This document shows, piece by piece, positions 37,890-46,983 of a stretch of 64,000 bases of DNA. Both the position numbers and the translations under genes were made by a program. The notes under the pieces were generated by a model. It searched no databases. It had not been told where the DNA came from and saw only the letters and a program-made list of their open reading frames with translations. Numbering within the stretch: the first letter of the stretch is position 1; the number at the start of each line of letters is the position of its first letter. The stretch is from Pseudomonas sp. P8_229 (GTDB taxonomy: Bacteria > Pseudomonadota > Gammaproteobacteria > Pseudomonadales > Pseudomonadaceae), in the NCBI RefSeq assembly GCF_034008635.1, contig NZ_CP125378.1, positions 338,501 to 402,500 on the forward strand, given 5' to 3'.

Positions 37890-38687
37890 ATGAGCACGCT
37901 CGACACACAGTTTCACCAGTTACACCAGGATGGCCTGCTGATCCTGACCAACGTCGCCGATGCCACGGGTGCGCGACTGGTCGAACAGGCCGGCGGCAAA
38001 GCCGTTGCCACCAGCAGCGCGGCGGTGGCCTGGGCGCACGGTTATCCGGATGGCAACACCCTGCCCCTCGAACGCCTGATTGCCACCGTGGAATCCATCG
38101 CGCGAGTGATCAAGGTGCCGCTGAGCGTGGACATCGAAGCCGGTTACTCCGATGACCTCGGGCGTGTGGCCGAGGTCATCGACGCGGTGCTGGCCGCCGG
38201 TGCGGTCGGGATCAATATCGAGGACGGCAGCGGCGCCCCGGAGCTGTTGGCGCGCAAGATCGAAGTGGCACGGCAGGTCGCCCACAAGCGTGATGTGAAG
38301 CTGTTCATCAACGCCCGCACCGACGTTTACCTCAAGAGCCTGGTGCCGGCGGAGGACCGCGTCGCCGAAACCCTGCGCCGCTCAGCGCTGTACCAGGCCG
38401 CCGGGGCCGATGGTTTGTTCGCGGCCGGCGTCACGGCGGCCTATGAAATCGAGGCGATCTGCAAAGGCACATCGCTGCCGGTCAACGTCCTCGGGTTCGC
38501 CTGCCTGCCCTCGCCGACCGAGCTGCAAGCCCTGGGCGTGCGCCGCCTGAGCGCCGGGTCCGGCATCGCCGAATTCCTCTATGGTGCGATGGGCGCGCTG
38601 GTGAAAAGCTTCCTCGCCAGCGGCAAGCTCGACACCCCTGACCTCAAAGCGCTCAGCTACAGCGAAATCAACGGTCTGCTGAAATAA
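37890..38687 (+). CDS. Isocitrate lyase/PEP mutase-family protein
   Basis: 265 aa. The (beta-alpha)8 family motifs are visible: LTNVADATGARLVEQAGGKA, the acidic metal site in PLSVDIEAGYSDD, GINIEDGS, and KLFINARTDVYLK. The Lys-Cys-Gly active-site motif of true isocitrate lyase is missing, so it is more like the carboxyphosphonoenolpyruvate mutase or methylisocitrate-lyase-like branch. It starts 30 bases after ada and ends two bases before the glycosylase gene, so it is certainly co-transcribed with DNA repair genes, a connection I cannot explain. Confidence 0.88.
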   Translation: MSTLDTQFHQLHQDGLLILTNVADATGARLVEQAGGKAVATSSAAVAWAHGYPDGNTLPLERLIATVESIARVIKVPLSVDIEAGYSDDLGRVAEVIDAVLAAGAVGINIEDGSGAPELLARKIEVARQVAHKRDVKLFINARTDVYLKSLVPAEDRVAETLRRSALYQAAGADGLFAAGVTAAYEIEAICKGTSLPVNVLGFACLPSPTELQALGVRRLSAGSGIAEFLYGAMGALVKSFLASGKLDTPDLKALSYSEINGLLK

Positions 38688-38689
38688 GC

Positions 38690-39319
38690 ATGGCCGAGTC
38701 TTATCAAGCGGCCAGCGAACATCTGGCCGCACTCGACGAAGACTGGCAGCGACACATCAGCGCCATCGGCCCCTGCCTGCATCAACCGCACCCGGCGCGT
38801 GATCCTTACGAATCACTGGTGCGGGCGATTGCCTATCAGCAATTGCACGCCAAGGCCGGGGACGCGATTGTCGGGCGCCTGATCGCGTTGTTTCCGGGGC
38901 AGACCTTTCCCCGGCCTGAACAGATTCTCGCGACGAGCTTCGAACAATTGCGCGGCTGCGGGTTTTCTGCGGGCAAGATTGCGACGATTCAGGGCATCGC
39001 CCAGGCGACCCTGGACGGCGTGGTGCCGGATTACCCCACGGCGCTGGCGATGGACGACGAGGCGTTGATCGAACGTCTGGTCAGCCTGCGCGGAGTTGGC
39101 CGCTGGACTGTGGAAATGCTGCTGATTTACAGCCTGGAGCGCATGGATATCCTGCCGGCGGACGACTTCGGCGTGCGCGAGGGTTATCGGCGATTGAAGG
39201 AGCTGGACGTGCAGCCAACGCGCAAGCAGATGATCGACATCGGCTTGGCGTGGAGTCCTTATCGGACGGTGGCGGCGTGGTATTTGTGGCGTGTGGCAAA
39301 ACCGTTGCCCTCACCCTAG
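38690..39319 (+). CDS. DNA-3-methyladenine glycosylase II-like (AlkA family)
   Basis: 209 aa. The HhH-GPD core is complete: the hairpin and Gly/Pro loop in LVSLRGVGRWTVEMLLIYS and the catalytic Asp in DILPADDFGVREGYRRL. It excises alkylated bases. It is shorter than E. coli AlkA, lacking the N-terminal domain, as in many pseudomonads. The ATG is two bases after the preceding stop. As third gene of the ada operon it completes an adaptive alkylation response. Confidence 0.92.
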   Translation: MAESYQAASEHLAALDEDWQRHISAIGPCLHQPHPARDPYESLVRAIAYQQLHAKAGDAIVGRLIALFPGQTFPRPEQILATSFEQLRGCGFSAGKIATIQGIAQATLDGVVPDYPTALAMDDEALIERLVSLRGVGRWTVEMLLIYSLERMDILPADDFGVREGYRRLKELDVQPTRKQMIDIGLAWSPYRTVAAWYLWRVAKPLPSP

Positions 39320-39672
39320 CCCTCTCCCGGAGGGAGAGGGAACTGATTGGGGAAGATTGGAGATTGCCGCCGACTTGAAATAGCGCCAGTGAATCCATAG
39401 TCGCCAAGACTTTGGTCAATCCATGGCCGACCCGGTTTTGCAGGTCGACGCATAACCCAAGACAACTCGGTCGGCCCCCTCTCCCTCCGGAGGGAGAGGG
39501 AACTGATTGGGGAAGATTGGAGATTGCCGCCGACTTGAAATAGCGCCGGTGAATCCATAGTCGCCAAGACTTTGGTCAATCCATGGCCGACCCGGTTTTG
39601 CAGGTCGACGCATAACCCAAGACAACTCGGTCGGCCCCCTCTCCCTCCGGGAGAGGGCTGGGGTGAGGGTTG
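39308..39672. repeat. Composite CCCTCTCCC/GGGAGAGGG element with 160-bp tandem duplication
   Basis: The ends are inverse to each other: CCCTCACCCTAGCCCTCTCC at the left and GGGAGAGGGCTGGGGTGAGG at the right. Between them a unit beginning AGGGAGAGGGAACTGATTGG is duplicated with period 160 (39331 and 39491), almost without differences. The first bases overlap the end of the glycosylase gene. The element resembles the one at 9713-9963 and occupies the whole gap to the binding-protein gene. Confidence 0.8.
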
Positions 39673-39677
39673 GCTTT

Positions 39678-40778
39678 TCACAGACCTGACTTCAACTTGC
39701 TGAACGCCCGAATCAAAGCCCGATTGAACGCCTTGCCATTGTCATTCTTGCTGTACAGCGAAGCCCGCACCGCCTCTGACGGGTACGTCCCCGGATCATT
39801 GCGGATCGACGCATCCACCAAGCCGTCAGCCGCCGTGATCGCGTTGGCGTAGTGGATGGTGTCGGTGATCGGCGCGATCACCTCCGGGGTCATCAGGTAA
39901 TCCATCAACGCCAGCCCGGCCTGCGGATGCGGTGCATCCTTGGGAATGACCATGGCATCAAACCAGATCAGCGTGCCCTCTTTCGGGATGCGATAACTGA
40001 GCTTGAACGGCTTGTTCGCCGCCTGCGCCTGCCCTGCCGCAATCGCCACGTTGCCGTTCCACGACATCGCCACACAGGTGTTGCCATTGGCCAGGTCGCT
40101 GATGTTCAGGTCATTGTCGAAGTAGCGAATGTACGGGCGGATCTTCGCCAGTTGCTGCTCGGCGAGTTTCAGGTCGTCGAGGTTCTGCCGGTTGATGTCC
40201 AGGCCCATGTATTTCATGACCGCCGCGAATACTTCGTTCGGATCGTTGAGCAGACTCACCCCGCAATCAGCGAATTTCGACACCACCGCCGGATCGAACA
40301 GCATCGCCCAGCTGTCGGTCGGCGCATTCGGCAGACGCTGCTTGATCGCCTCCTCCTGATAGCCGACACCGGTGGTGCCCCAGGCATAGATCCCGGCGTA
40401 ACGGTTGCCCGGATCGAACACCGCCATGTGCTGACGAAACTCCTCGCCAACCCCGGCAAAGTGCGGCACCCGTGCCTTGTCCAGTGGCTGGATCGCACCG
40501 CTTTCAATGGCCCGCGACAGATGCTGGCCGGCGGTCAGCACCAGGTCATAACCACTGCGCCCGGTGAGCAGTTTGGTCTCCACGGTTTCCAGCGAATCGA
40601 AGTGATCGGAAACCACGTGAATGCCGGTTTTCGCTTCGAAATTCTTCAGCGTATCCGGGGCCAGGTACTCGCCCCAGATGTACAGGTTGACCACCGGTTT
40701 GGCAGTGTCGGCGGCCTGCACACACAGGGGTGCAAGCACCAGCAATAACGCTTGAGTCAGTTTGTGCAGGCCCATCAT
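39678..40778 (-). CDS. Polyamine-type ABC transporter periplasmic binding protein
   Basis: 366 aa, starting at the first of two consecutive ATG codons (40778). The signal peptide LTQALLLVLAPLCVQAAD is followed by VVNLYIWGEYLAPDTLKNFE, the hallmark opening of PotD/SpuD-like proteins. It overlaps the agmatine deiminase stop by one base. No permease or ATPase gene is adjacent, so it must share a transporter encoded elsewhere or act as a sensor. Ligand putrescine, agmatine or spermidine is inferred from family and neighbour. Confidence 0.9.
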   Translation of the reverse strand: MMGLHKLTQALLLVLAPLCVQAADTAKPVVNLYIWGEYLAPDTLKNFEAKTGIHVVSDHFDSLETVETKLLTGRSGYDLVLTAGQHLSRAIESGAIQPLDKARVPHFAGVGEEFRQHMAVFDPGNRYAGIYAWGTTGVGYQEEAIKQRLPNAPTDSWAMLFDPAVVSKFADCGVSLLNDPNEVFAAVMKYMGLDINRQNLDDLKLAEQQLAKIRPYIRYFDNDLNISDLANGNTCVAMSWNGNVAIAAGQAQAANKPFKLSYRIPKEGTLIWFDAMVIPKDAPHPQAGLALMDYLMTPEVIAPITDTIHYANAITAADGLVDASIRNDPGTYPSEAVRASLYSKNDNGKAFNRALIRAFSKLKSGL

Positions 40779-41899
40779 CACACCCCCTTCTTGTATGGCG
40801 TGCCGGCGTACTGCGGCATGGTGATACACGCGACGTTGCCGCCACCAAGGAGGATTTCCCGGGAGTTATCAATGCCGACGATCTTGTGCTGCGGGAACAG
40901 CTCGGCGAGGGTCGCCAGTGCCACCTGATCGTTGCGATCACCGAACAGCGGCACCACGATCGAGCTGTTGCCGGCGTAGTAGTTGATGTACGACGCGCAG
41001 ATTTTGGTGCCGGCCTGACGGGTGTGGGTGCTGTCCTGCTGATCGAGGCCTTCGGCTTCTTCGGCGGTCCACTCCAGCACGTCCGGTTGCGGCAGCTTGT
41101 GCACGATCAACTCGCGGCCGCGACTGTCACGGGTGCTGCGCAGAATGTCGTAGGCCTCCTGATAGATTTCCCACTGCGGGTCGTCGCGGTTGTCGGTCCA
41201 TTGCAGCACCACTTCGCCGGGGCGCACGAAGCACGCGAGGTCATCGACGTGGCCGTCGGTTTCATCGAACTTGCAGCCCCGTGGCAGCCAGATCACCTGC
41301 TCGGCGCCGAGGTAATCGGTCAGGCGTCGGGTGACTTCGTCCTTGCCCAGATGCTGATTGCGATTGCGGTTGAGCAGGCATTGTTCGGTGGTGAGAATGC
41401 TGCCCTGGCCGTCGCTCTGGATGCCGCCCAGTTCGGCAATCAGCGGTGCGCGGTAACGGTCGAAACGTTCGATTTCGAGGATCTTGCTGGCGATCTGATC
41501 GTCCTTGTCCCACGGGTAATACAAGCCACCGTCGAGACCACCGTAAGCGTTGAACTCGAAATCGACGCCGCGCACTTCGCCGCGTTCATCGTTGACCACG
41601 AAGCACGGGCCGCTGTCGCGGAACCAGGTGTCGTTGCAGGTCATCTCGACCACGCGCACTTGCGGCGGCAACTGGCGGCGGGCGGTGGCGAATTGCGCGG
41701 CGGAGGCGCAGACGGTGACCGGTTCGCTGTGGGAAATGGCGGTGACGATCTGCACCCAGACTTTCTGTGCCGGTTTCGCGCCGTTGCGCCACACGTCGGT
41801 GCGCTCCGGCCAGCCGAGCCAGCAGCCGGACTTGCGTTCGAATTCGCCGGGCAGACGGAAACCGTCGTGTTTGGGGGTGGAGTCGAGCAAACGTGCCAT
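40778..41899 (-). CDS. aguA: Agmatine deiminase
   Basis: 373 aa. It converts agmatine to N-carbamoylputrescine and ammonia in arginine-to-putrescine catabolism. Motifs include WPERTDVWRNGAKPAQKVW, CNDTWFRDSGPCF, FDETDGHVDDLACF and the catalytic Cys in LLGGGNVACITMPQ. I start at the ATG at 41899, which has GAGG seven bases upstream. It is joined to a polyamine-binding-protein gene, forming a catabolic pair. aguB is not in the window. Confidence 0.95.
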   Translation of the reverse strand: MARLLDSTPKHDGFRLPGEFERKSGCWLGWPERTDVWRNGAKPAQKVWVQIVTAISHSEPVTVCASAAQFATARRQLPPQVRVVEMTCNDTWFRDSGPCFVVNDERGEVRGVDFEFNAYGGLDGGLYYPWDKDDQIASKILEIERFDRYRAPLIAELGGIQSDGQGSILTTEQCLLNRNRNQHLGKDEVTRRLTDYLGAEQVIWLPRGCKFDETDGHVDDLACFVRPGEVVLQWTDNRDDPQWEIYQEAYDILRSTRDSRGRELIVHKLPQPDVLEWTAEEAEGLDQQDSTHTRQAGTKICASYINYYAGNSSIVVPLFGDRNDQVALATLAELFPQHKIVGIDNSREILLGGGNVACITMPQYAGTPYKKGV

Positions 41900-41998
41900 G
41901 GTCAAACCTCGTCTTGGGGTTGGGAATGACCACAGGCTACGGTCGCGGACGGCTAGCCCGCCAACGATGATTATTGCGGAACCGTTGAATTCAATTCA

Positions 41999-42883
41999 TC
42001 AATCGGTCAGCTGATCGTTGAACCATTCGAGCATCTGCGCCACCGCCGGACGCTCCAGGCGCAGCCGTTCGCAAACCAGCGCGTACTGGCCGAGCGCGGT
42101 CATGCTGGAGGTGAACGGTCGCACCAGTCGCCCGCTCTGCAAGTCCTCCTGCGCGGTCAGGTTGTCGCCCATCGCCACACCCTGCCCTTGCGCCGCCGCC
42201 TCCAGCGCCAGCCCGGCGTGGGCGAAATACAACTGGCGCTGCGGGCGCAGATCGCCGGCGTGGCTGGTGAGCCATGCGGTCCAGGTCTTGCCGTCCTGGT
42301 CATCGTGCAGCAGGCAGTGGCGCGCGAGGTCCTTGGGGGCTTTCAGGTTGCCCTGGTTGAACAGCCCGGGGCTGCACACCGGGAAGAACTGCAGCGCCGG
42401 CAACGGCCGCACGAAGTAGGCGCTGCTGTCCACCGGGCCGGTGCCGTAGGTGATCGCCAGGTCGATGTCTTCACCGGGCGCGCTGGCGTCGATCGGCTGT
42501 TCGTAGAGATGCAGGGTGATGTGCGGATAACGCGCATAGAAATCGGTGAGGCGGTTCATCAGCCACTTTTGCGCCAGCTCTGCGGTGACCGCGAGGCGCA
42601 ACAGCGCCAGCGAGGATGGATCGCGCAGTTCATCGCAGGCCTCGCCGATCAGTTCGAAGGCCTGCTGCAGGCTCTGCATCAGCCGTCCGGCGGCGATGGT
42701 CGGACGGATCTGCCGGCCTTCGCGGATGAACAGCGAGACACCCAGTTGTTCTTCGAGCTGACGGATCTGGTGGCTGACCGCGCTGTCGGTGACGCACAGC
42801 TCGGCGGCGGCCCGGCCGAAATGCGCGTGGCGGGCGGCGCATTCGAAAGTTCGCAGGGCGGCCAGTGAGGGGAGTTTTCGCAT
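41999..42883 (-). CDS. LysR-family transcriptional regulator
   Basis: 294 aa from the ATG at 42883 (RKLPSLAALRTFECAARHAH). The helix-turn-helix ELCVTDSAVSHQIRQLEEQL is of the GcvA-like subgroup and the substrate-binding domain follows. It lies upstream of and in the same direction as aguA with a 99-base gap, so it probably controls the agmatine genes. Its own upstream region is occupied by a REP array. Confidence 0.93.
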   Translation of the reverse strand: MRKLPSLAALRTFECAARHAHFGRAAAELCVTDSAVSHQIRQLEEQLGVSLFIREGRQIRPTIAAGRLMQSLQQAFELIGEACDELRDPSSLALLRLAVTAELAQKWLMNRLTDFYARYPHITLHLYEQPIDASAPGEDIDLAITYGTGPVDSSAYFVRPLPALQFFPVCSPGLFNQGNLKAPKDLARHCLLHDDQDGKTWTAWLTSHAGDLRPQRQLYFAHAGLALEAAAQGQGVAMGDNLTAQEDLQSGRLVRPFTSSMTALGQYALVCERLRLERPAVAQMLEWFNDQLTD

Positions 42884-42930
42884 GGGGTGGGTGCCTTTTT
42901 TGTGGGACATGCTGACCGGGCTGGCGGTGG

Positions 42931-43405
42931 GCGTCCAGTGGCTGCGCGTTATCGTTCTTCGCGAGCAAGCCCGCTCCCACATTTTGAAATACGCTCTCCC
43001 GTGGGAGCGAGCCAGTTCGCGAAGGCGTCCAGTGGCACCGCGTTATCGTTCTTCGCGAGCAAGCCCGCTCCCACATTTTGAAATACGCTCCCCCGTGGGA
43101 GCGAGCCAGTTCGCGAAGGCGTCCAGTGGCACCGCGTTATCGTTCTTCGCGAGCAAGCCCGCTCCCACATTTTGAAATACGCTCTCCCGTGGGAGCGAGC
43201 CAGCTCGCGAAGGCGTCCCGTGGCACCGCGTTATCGTTCTTCGCGAGCAAGCCCGCTCCCACATTTTGAAATACGTTCCCCCTGTGGGAGCGAGCCAGTT
43301 CGCGAAGGCGTCCAGTGCGACCGCGTTATCGTTCATCGCGAGCAGGCTCACTCCTACAGGGGCATGCGTTCCCTTGTAGGAGCGAGCCTGCTCGCGAAGG
43401 CGTCA
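42931..43405. repeat. Tandem REP array, period about 94 bp
   Basis: The word GCGTCC (GCGTCA in the last) recurs at 42931, 43025, 43119, 43213, 43308 and 43400. Each unit contains TTCGCGAGCAAGCCCGCTCC and the opposite GTGGGAGCGAGCCAGTTCGC separated by TTTTGAAATACGC. The last unit switches to the TAGGAGTGAGCC-type REP. The array occupies most of the gap between the divergent LysR (start 42883) and GFA (start 43467) genes, with only 40-60 bases left for each promoter. Confidence 0.93.
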
Positions 43406-43466
43406 GCATGATCGCCACAAACCTTCTAGGCTGAACCGCACCACTTCAGCCCACCGGAGGCCCCTC

Positions 43467-43955
43467 ATGCACCTCGAAGGCTCCTGCCACTGCGGCGCCG
43501 TCACCTTCAGCCTGACCAGCGCCCACCCCTACCCTTATCAACGCTGCTACTGCTCGATCTGCCGCAAGACCCAGGGCGGTGGTGGCTATGCGATCAACCT
43601 CGGCGGCGACTCGGCCAGCCTCAAGGTTCAGGGGCGCAAACACATCTCGATCTACCACGCGAAGATGAAGGACGAAGGCGACAAACGTGCACACCGCAGC
43701 ACCGCCGAACGGCATTTCTGCTCACTGTGCGGCAGCGGTTTATGGCTGTTCAGCCCGCAATGGCCGGAGCTGATCCACCCCTTCGCCTCGGCCATCGACA
43801 CGCCGTTGCCGGTGCCGCCGGAGCACACGCACTTGATGCTCGGTTCGAAGGCGCCGTGGGTTGAGGTGAACGCAAAGCCCGGAGACAAGCAGTTTGAGGT
43901 TTATCCCCAAGAGTCAATTGCGCAGTGGCATGAGCGGTTGGGGTTGGTTAAATGA
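43467..43955 (+). CDS. GFA-family (Mss4-like fold) zinc protein
   Basis: 162 aa. The family cysteines are intact: EGSCHCGAVTFSL, QRCYCSICRKTQGG and RHFCSLCGSGLWLF. It differs from the other GFA protein in the window by a longer middle (PQWPELIHPFASAIDTPLPV). The reaction is unknown. The promoter side faces the REP array. Confidence 0.9.
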   Translation: MHLEGSCHCGAVTFSLTSAHPYPYQRCYCSICRKTQGGGGYAINLGGDSASLKVQGRKHISIYHAKMKDEGDKRAHRSTAERHFCSLCGSGLWLFSPQWPELIHPFASAIDTPLPVPPEHTHLMLGSKAPWVEVNAKPGDKQFEVYPQESIAQWHERLGLVK

Positions 43956-43977
43956 GCAGGGGTTTGTGGTGTGATTG

Positions 43978-44057
43978 ATGGCCTCTTCGCGAGCAGGCTC
44001 GCTCCCACATCTGGAATGCATTCAACCTGTGGGAACGAGCCTGCTCGCGAAGAAGCC
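43978..44057. repeat. Inverted REP pair
   Basis: TTCGCGAGCAGGCTCGCTCC and GTGGGAACGAGCCTGCTCGC face each other across about 25 bases in the 119-base gap between convergent genes. Confidence 0.9.
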
Positions 44058-44074
44058 GGGACTGGCAACGCAAA

Positions 44075-45361
44075 TCAATCCAGATGCGCCCAAGTCATCC
44101 GAAACGACGCCCCACCCCAAACCGATTCCCCGACCTCAACCTGCCCGCCATGGGATTGCGACACTCGCCGCACCAGCGCCAGCCCCAAGCCAAAACCGCC
44201 CGTGCGCCGATCACGGCTGGCATCCAGCCGCGAGAACGGCTCGAAGATCTTCTCCCGACCGTCCACCGGCACACCCGGGCCGTCGTCGTTGACCCGCACC
44301 TCGTAATAATCGCCGCTGCGCACCAGCGTCACTTCAACGCGCTGTTCGGCATAACGAATGGCATTGCGCAGCAGATTGATCACCGCTCGTGCCATGAAAC
44401 GCGGTTCGATGCGCACGGTGTCGATCCGACAATCACCGATCAGCAACTGCACCCCCGCCGCTTCCGCCTCCAGCGCGACGCTGCCGACCACGCTGTCGAG
44501 CCAGTTGGCAGCCTGGATGTTTTCGCGCTTGATCACCGTCGCGCCGCGTTCGAGGCTGGCGTAGGTCAGCAGTTCGGAGACCATTTCCTCCAGCTCGCCA
44601 AGGTCGGCGTACATGTCGGCGATCAGTTCGCGGTTCTGGCTGGCGTCCGGTTGCTGCTTGAGCTGATCGAGCTCGAACGACAGCCGCGCAATCGGCGTAC
44701 GCAGTTCATGGGACACCGCGTTGGTCAGCTCACGCTGATTGGCGATCAGGCTCTCGATGCGCGCCGCCATCAGATTGAAGTGCTCGGCCAGGTCGCGGAT
44801 GTTCGAGCGCTTGGACAGTTGAATGCGCACCGACAGGTCGTTATCGCCAAAACGCTCGGCGGCCAGGCGCAGTTTCTCCAGATCGCGCCAGTGTGGGCGC
44901 ACCCAGAAAAACAGCACGATGCCGATCAGCACCGCGAGCATCGCGTAAGCCACCGCGATGTAGAACGGCATCAGGCTCGGTTCCGGCGGCAGCTTGATGC
45001 TGAGCAACTGCGAACCACCGTCGATGTTGCTGATGAACTCGGTGTAGTTGTCGCGAATCACCAGCAGATTCTGCGCCAGTTCGGACTTTTCCTCAGGGCT
45101 GAGGGCCAGTTGATCGGCTTCCACCAGCTTCAGCGACAAGCCGTAGTGCGGGCGCAACGCCTCCAGTTGTTGCTCGCGCGCCGCACCTTGTTGATCGCGC
45201 ATGTGCTCGACCAGCGACCACGCCTGCCCGCGCACCGCTTCACGGTTGTAGGCCTGCATCTGATTGTCGAGCAACGCGTTGAAGGTGTGCTCGACGGTTT
45301 GCAGGGCCAATACCAGCCCCACCGTCATCACCAGAAACAGCCCGAGGAATAACCGCAGCAT
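44075..45361 (-). CDS. Two-component sensor histidine kinase, RstB-like
   Basis: 428 aa. Two membrane helices (LRLFLGLFLVMTVGLVLALQ at the start, YIAVAYAMLAVLIGIVLFFW near 140-160) flank a periplasmic sensor. A HAMP domain (WRDLEKLRLAAERFGDNDLS) leads to the H-box AVSHELRTPIARLSFEL, N-box LLRNAIRYAE, and DDGPGVP and GFGLGLALV. Its ATG directly follows the regulator's stop codon with no gap. The stimulus is unknown. Confidence 0.93.
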   Translation of the reverse strand: MLRLFLGLFLVMTVGLVLALQTVEHTFNALLDNQMQAYNREAVRGQAWSLVEHMRDQQGAAREQQLEALRPHYGLSLKLVEADQLALSPEEKSELAQNLLVIRDNYTEFISNIDGGSQLLSIKLPPEPSLMPFYIAVAYAMLAVLIGIVLFFWVRPHWRDLEKLRLAAERFGDNDLSVRIQLSKRSNIRDLAEHFNLMAARIESLIANQRELTNAVSHELRTPIARLSFELDQLKQQPDASQNRELIADMYADLGELEEMVSELLTYASLERGATVIKRENIQAANWLDSVVGSVALEAEAAGVQLLIGDCRIDTVRIEPRFMARAVINLLRNAIRYAEQRVEVTLVRSGDYYEVRVNDDGPGVPVDGREKIFEPFSRLDASRDRRTGGFGLGLALVRRVSQSHGGQVEVGESVWGGASFRMTWAHLD

Positions 45362-46069
45362 CTACAGCTCCCACGCGAACGGATTGAACAGATAGCCCTT
45401 GCCCCACACGGTCTTGATGCAGACTGGCTCACGGGGGTTGTCCTTGAGTTTGTTGCGCAACTTGCTGATATACACGTCGACGCTGCGATTGAGCCCGTCG
45501 AAGGCGATGCCGCGCATGCGGTTGAGGATGTCATCGCGCGACAGGGTCTTGCCGGCGGCGCTGGCCAGCAGCCACAGCAGTTCGAATTCCATGGTGGTCA
45601 TTTCGATGATTTCGCCGGCCAGGCGTACTTCGCGACAGCTGCGATCGATGCTCAACCGGCCGAACTCCAGCGAGCTGACCACCCCGCTTTCCGGTACCTG
45701 GCGCCGCTGCAACGCGCGCAGCCGCGCCAGCAGCACCGGCGGTTTGATCGGTTTGATCACGTAGTCATCGGCGCCGGATTCCAGGCCGAGAATGTGGTCG
45801 AGGTCGTCTTCCTTGGCGGTGAGGATGACAATCGGCGTGTCCGACACGCTGCGGATTTCCCGGCACACGTGCAGCCCGCTCTGCCCTGGCAGCATCAGGT
45901 CGAGCACCACCACTTTGGGCTGGAACTCGAGAAACGCGGCTATCGCCAGATCACCGCGATGCACCGCGCGCACCTCGTAGCCATGCTGTTCGAGAAAGTG
46001 CGCAATCAGCGTGGCCAGACGCTCATCGTCCTCGACCACCAGGACCTTGCCAAAACCCAGGTTATCCAT
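45362..46069 (-). CDS. OmpR-family response regulator, RstA-like
   Basis: 235 aa from the ATG at 46069 (DNLGFGKVLVVEDDERLATL); an upstream in-frame ATG at 46108 would add 13 residues and cannot be excluded, since neither has a strong ribosome binding site. The receiver domain has the acidic pair in VVEDDE, phospho-Asp in VVVLDLMLPGQSG and Lys in DDYVIKPIKPP. The winged-helix DNA-binding domain ends VCIKTVWGKGYLFNP. It is the partner of the adjacent kinase. Confidence 0.92.
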   Translation of the reverse strand: MDNLGFGKVLVVEDDERLATLIAHFLEQHGYEVRAVHRGDLAIAAFLEFQPKVVVLDLMLPGQSGLHVCREIRSVSDTPIVILTAKEDDLDHILGLESGADDYVIKPIKPPVLLARLRALQRRQVPESGVVSSLEFGRLSIDRSCREVRLAGEIIEMTTMEFELLWLLASAAGKTLSRDDILNRMRGIAFDGLNRSVDVYISKLRNKLKDNPREPVCIKTVWGKGYLFNPFAWEL

Positions 46070-46146
46070 AACGACCGTCTGCCAACCCATGTGTGAAGTG
46101 GTCGACATTATGGCGGCAATCGCCGGTGTGGCGTTGTTGCAGGCAG

Positions 46147-46173
46147 CAAAAACCGGCCACTGGGGCCGGTTTT
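46147..46173 (-). terminator. Terminator of miaE
   Basis: On the minus strand, AAAACCGGCC, CCAGT, GGCCGGTTTTT forms a stem and T run about 45 bases after the miaE stop, between miaE and the response regulator gene. Confidence 0.85.
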
Positions 46174-46216
46174 CGGTGATATTTCATACTCTTAAGAGTT
46201 TTTAACAGTTTGTGTG

Positions 46217-46825
46217 TCAGGCCGCGACCGGCACACCGCTGTGGAAGCGAAACTCTTCATCCGGCGATTCGATCAGTTCCTGCTCGGCAGCGCGGACCTT
46301 TTCGATCACCTGGGCGATGTCCTTCGCGTCGCCGTACTGGTAAGCCAGCTTCAGGTAACCCTGGAAATGCCGCGCTTCGCTTTTCAGCAGGCCGAAATAG
46401 AACTTGCCGAGTTCTTCGTCCAGATGCGGCACCAGCGCCTCGAATCGCTCGCAACTGCGTGCTTCGATGAACGCGCCGACCACCAGGGTATCGACCAGTT
46501 TTACCGGTTCGTGACTGCGCACCACTTTGCGCAGGCCCGAGGCATAGCGGCCGGCATGCAGTTGGCGCAACTCGATCTTGCGGCGCTTCATGATGCGCAT
46601 GACTTGCTCGTGGTGCACCAGCTCTTCCCGGGCCAGACGCGACATCATGTTGATCAGGTCGACGTGGGAATGGTACTTGGCAATCAGGCTCAGCGCGGTG
46701 CTGGCAGCCTTGAACTCGCAGTTCTTGTGATCGATCAGCAGGGTTTCCTGATCGGCCAGTGCAGCCTGGACCCAGGCGTCGGGCGTGCGGCAGCCAAGGA
46801 ATTCGTGGATTTCGGGCAGGATCAT
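46217..46825 (-). CDS. miaE: tRNA-(ms2io6A)-hydroxylase MiaE
   Basis: 202 aa from the ATG at 46825 (ILPEIHEFLGCRTPDAWVQA). A diiron oxygenase that hydroxylates the isopentenyl side chain of ms2i6A37 in tRNA. The carboxylate-histidine ligand motifs are visible in LAREELVHHEQVM, GAFIEARSCERFEAL and KSEARHFQGYLKLA. Single gene with its own terminator. A longer open frame upstream lacks family similarity. Confidence 0.92.
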   Translation of the reverse strand: MILPEIHEFLGCRTPDAWVQAALADQETLLIDHKNCEFKAASTALSLIAKYHSHVDLINMMSRLAREELVHHEQVMRIMKRRKIELRQLHAGRYASGLRKVVRSHEPVKLVDTLVVGAFIEARSCERFEALVPHLDEELGKFYFGLLKSEARHFQGYLKLAYQYGDAKDIAQVIEKVRAAEQELIESPDEEFRFHSGVPVAA

Positions 46826-46983
46826 GGGGCTCACGGTAAAGGTATTGGCGCGAAGGGCGCCGATTATACCGGCCTGCCCGCAGACCACCAGTCGCAGGCG
46901 TTGATATGCATCAAGTCGCAGGCCGATGAGCAGCAACTATAGTTGTGCAACGCCGTGCCTTTTCTTTGCTGGAGACTCCGCTC

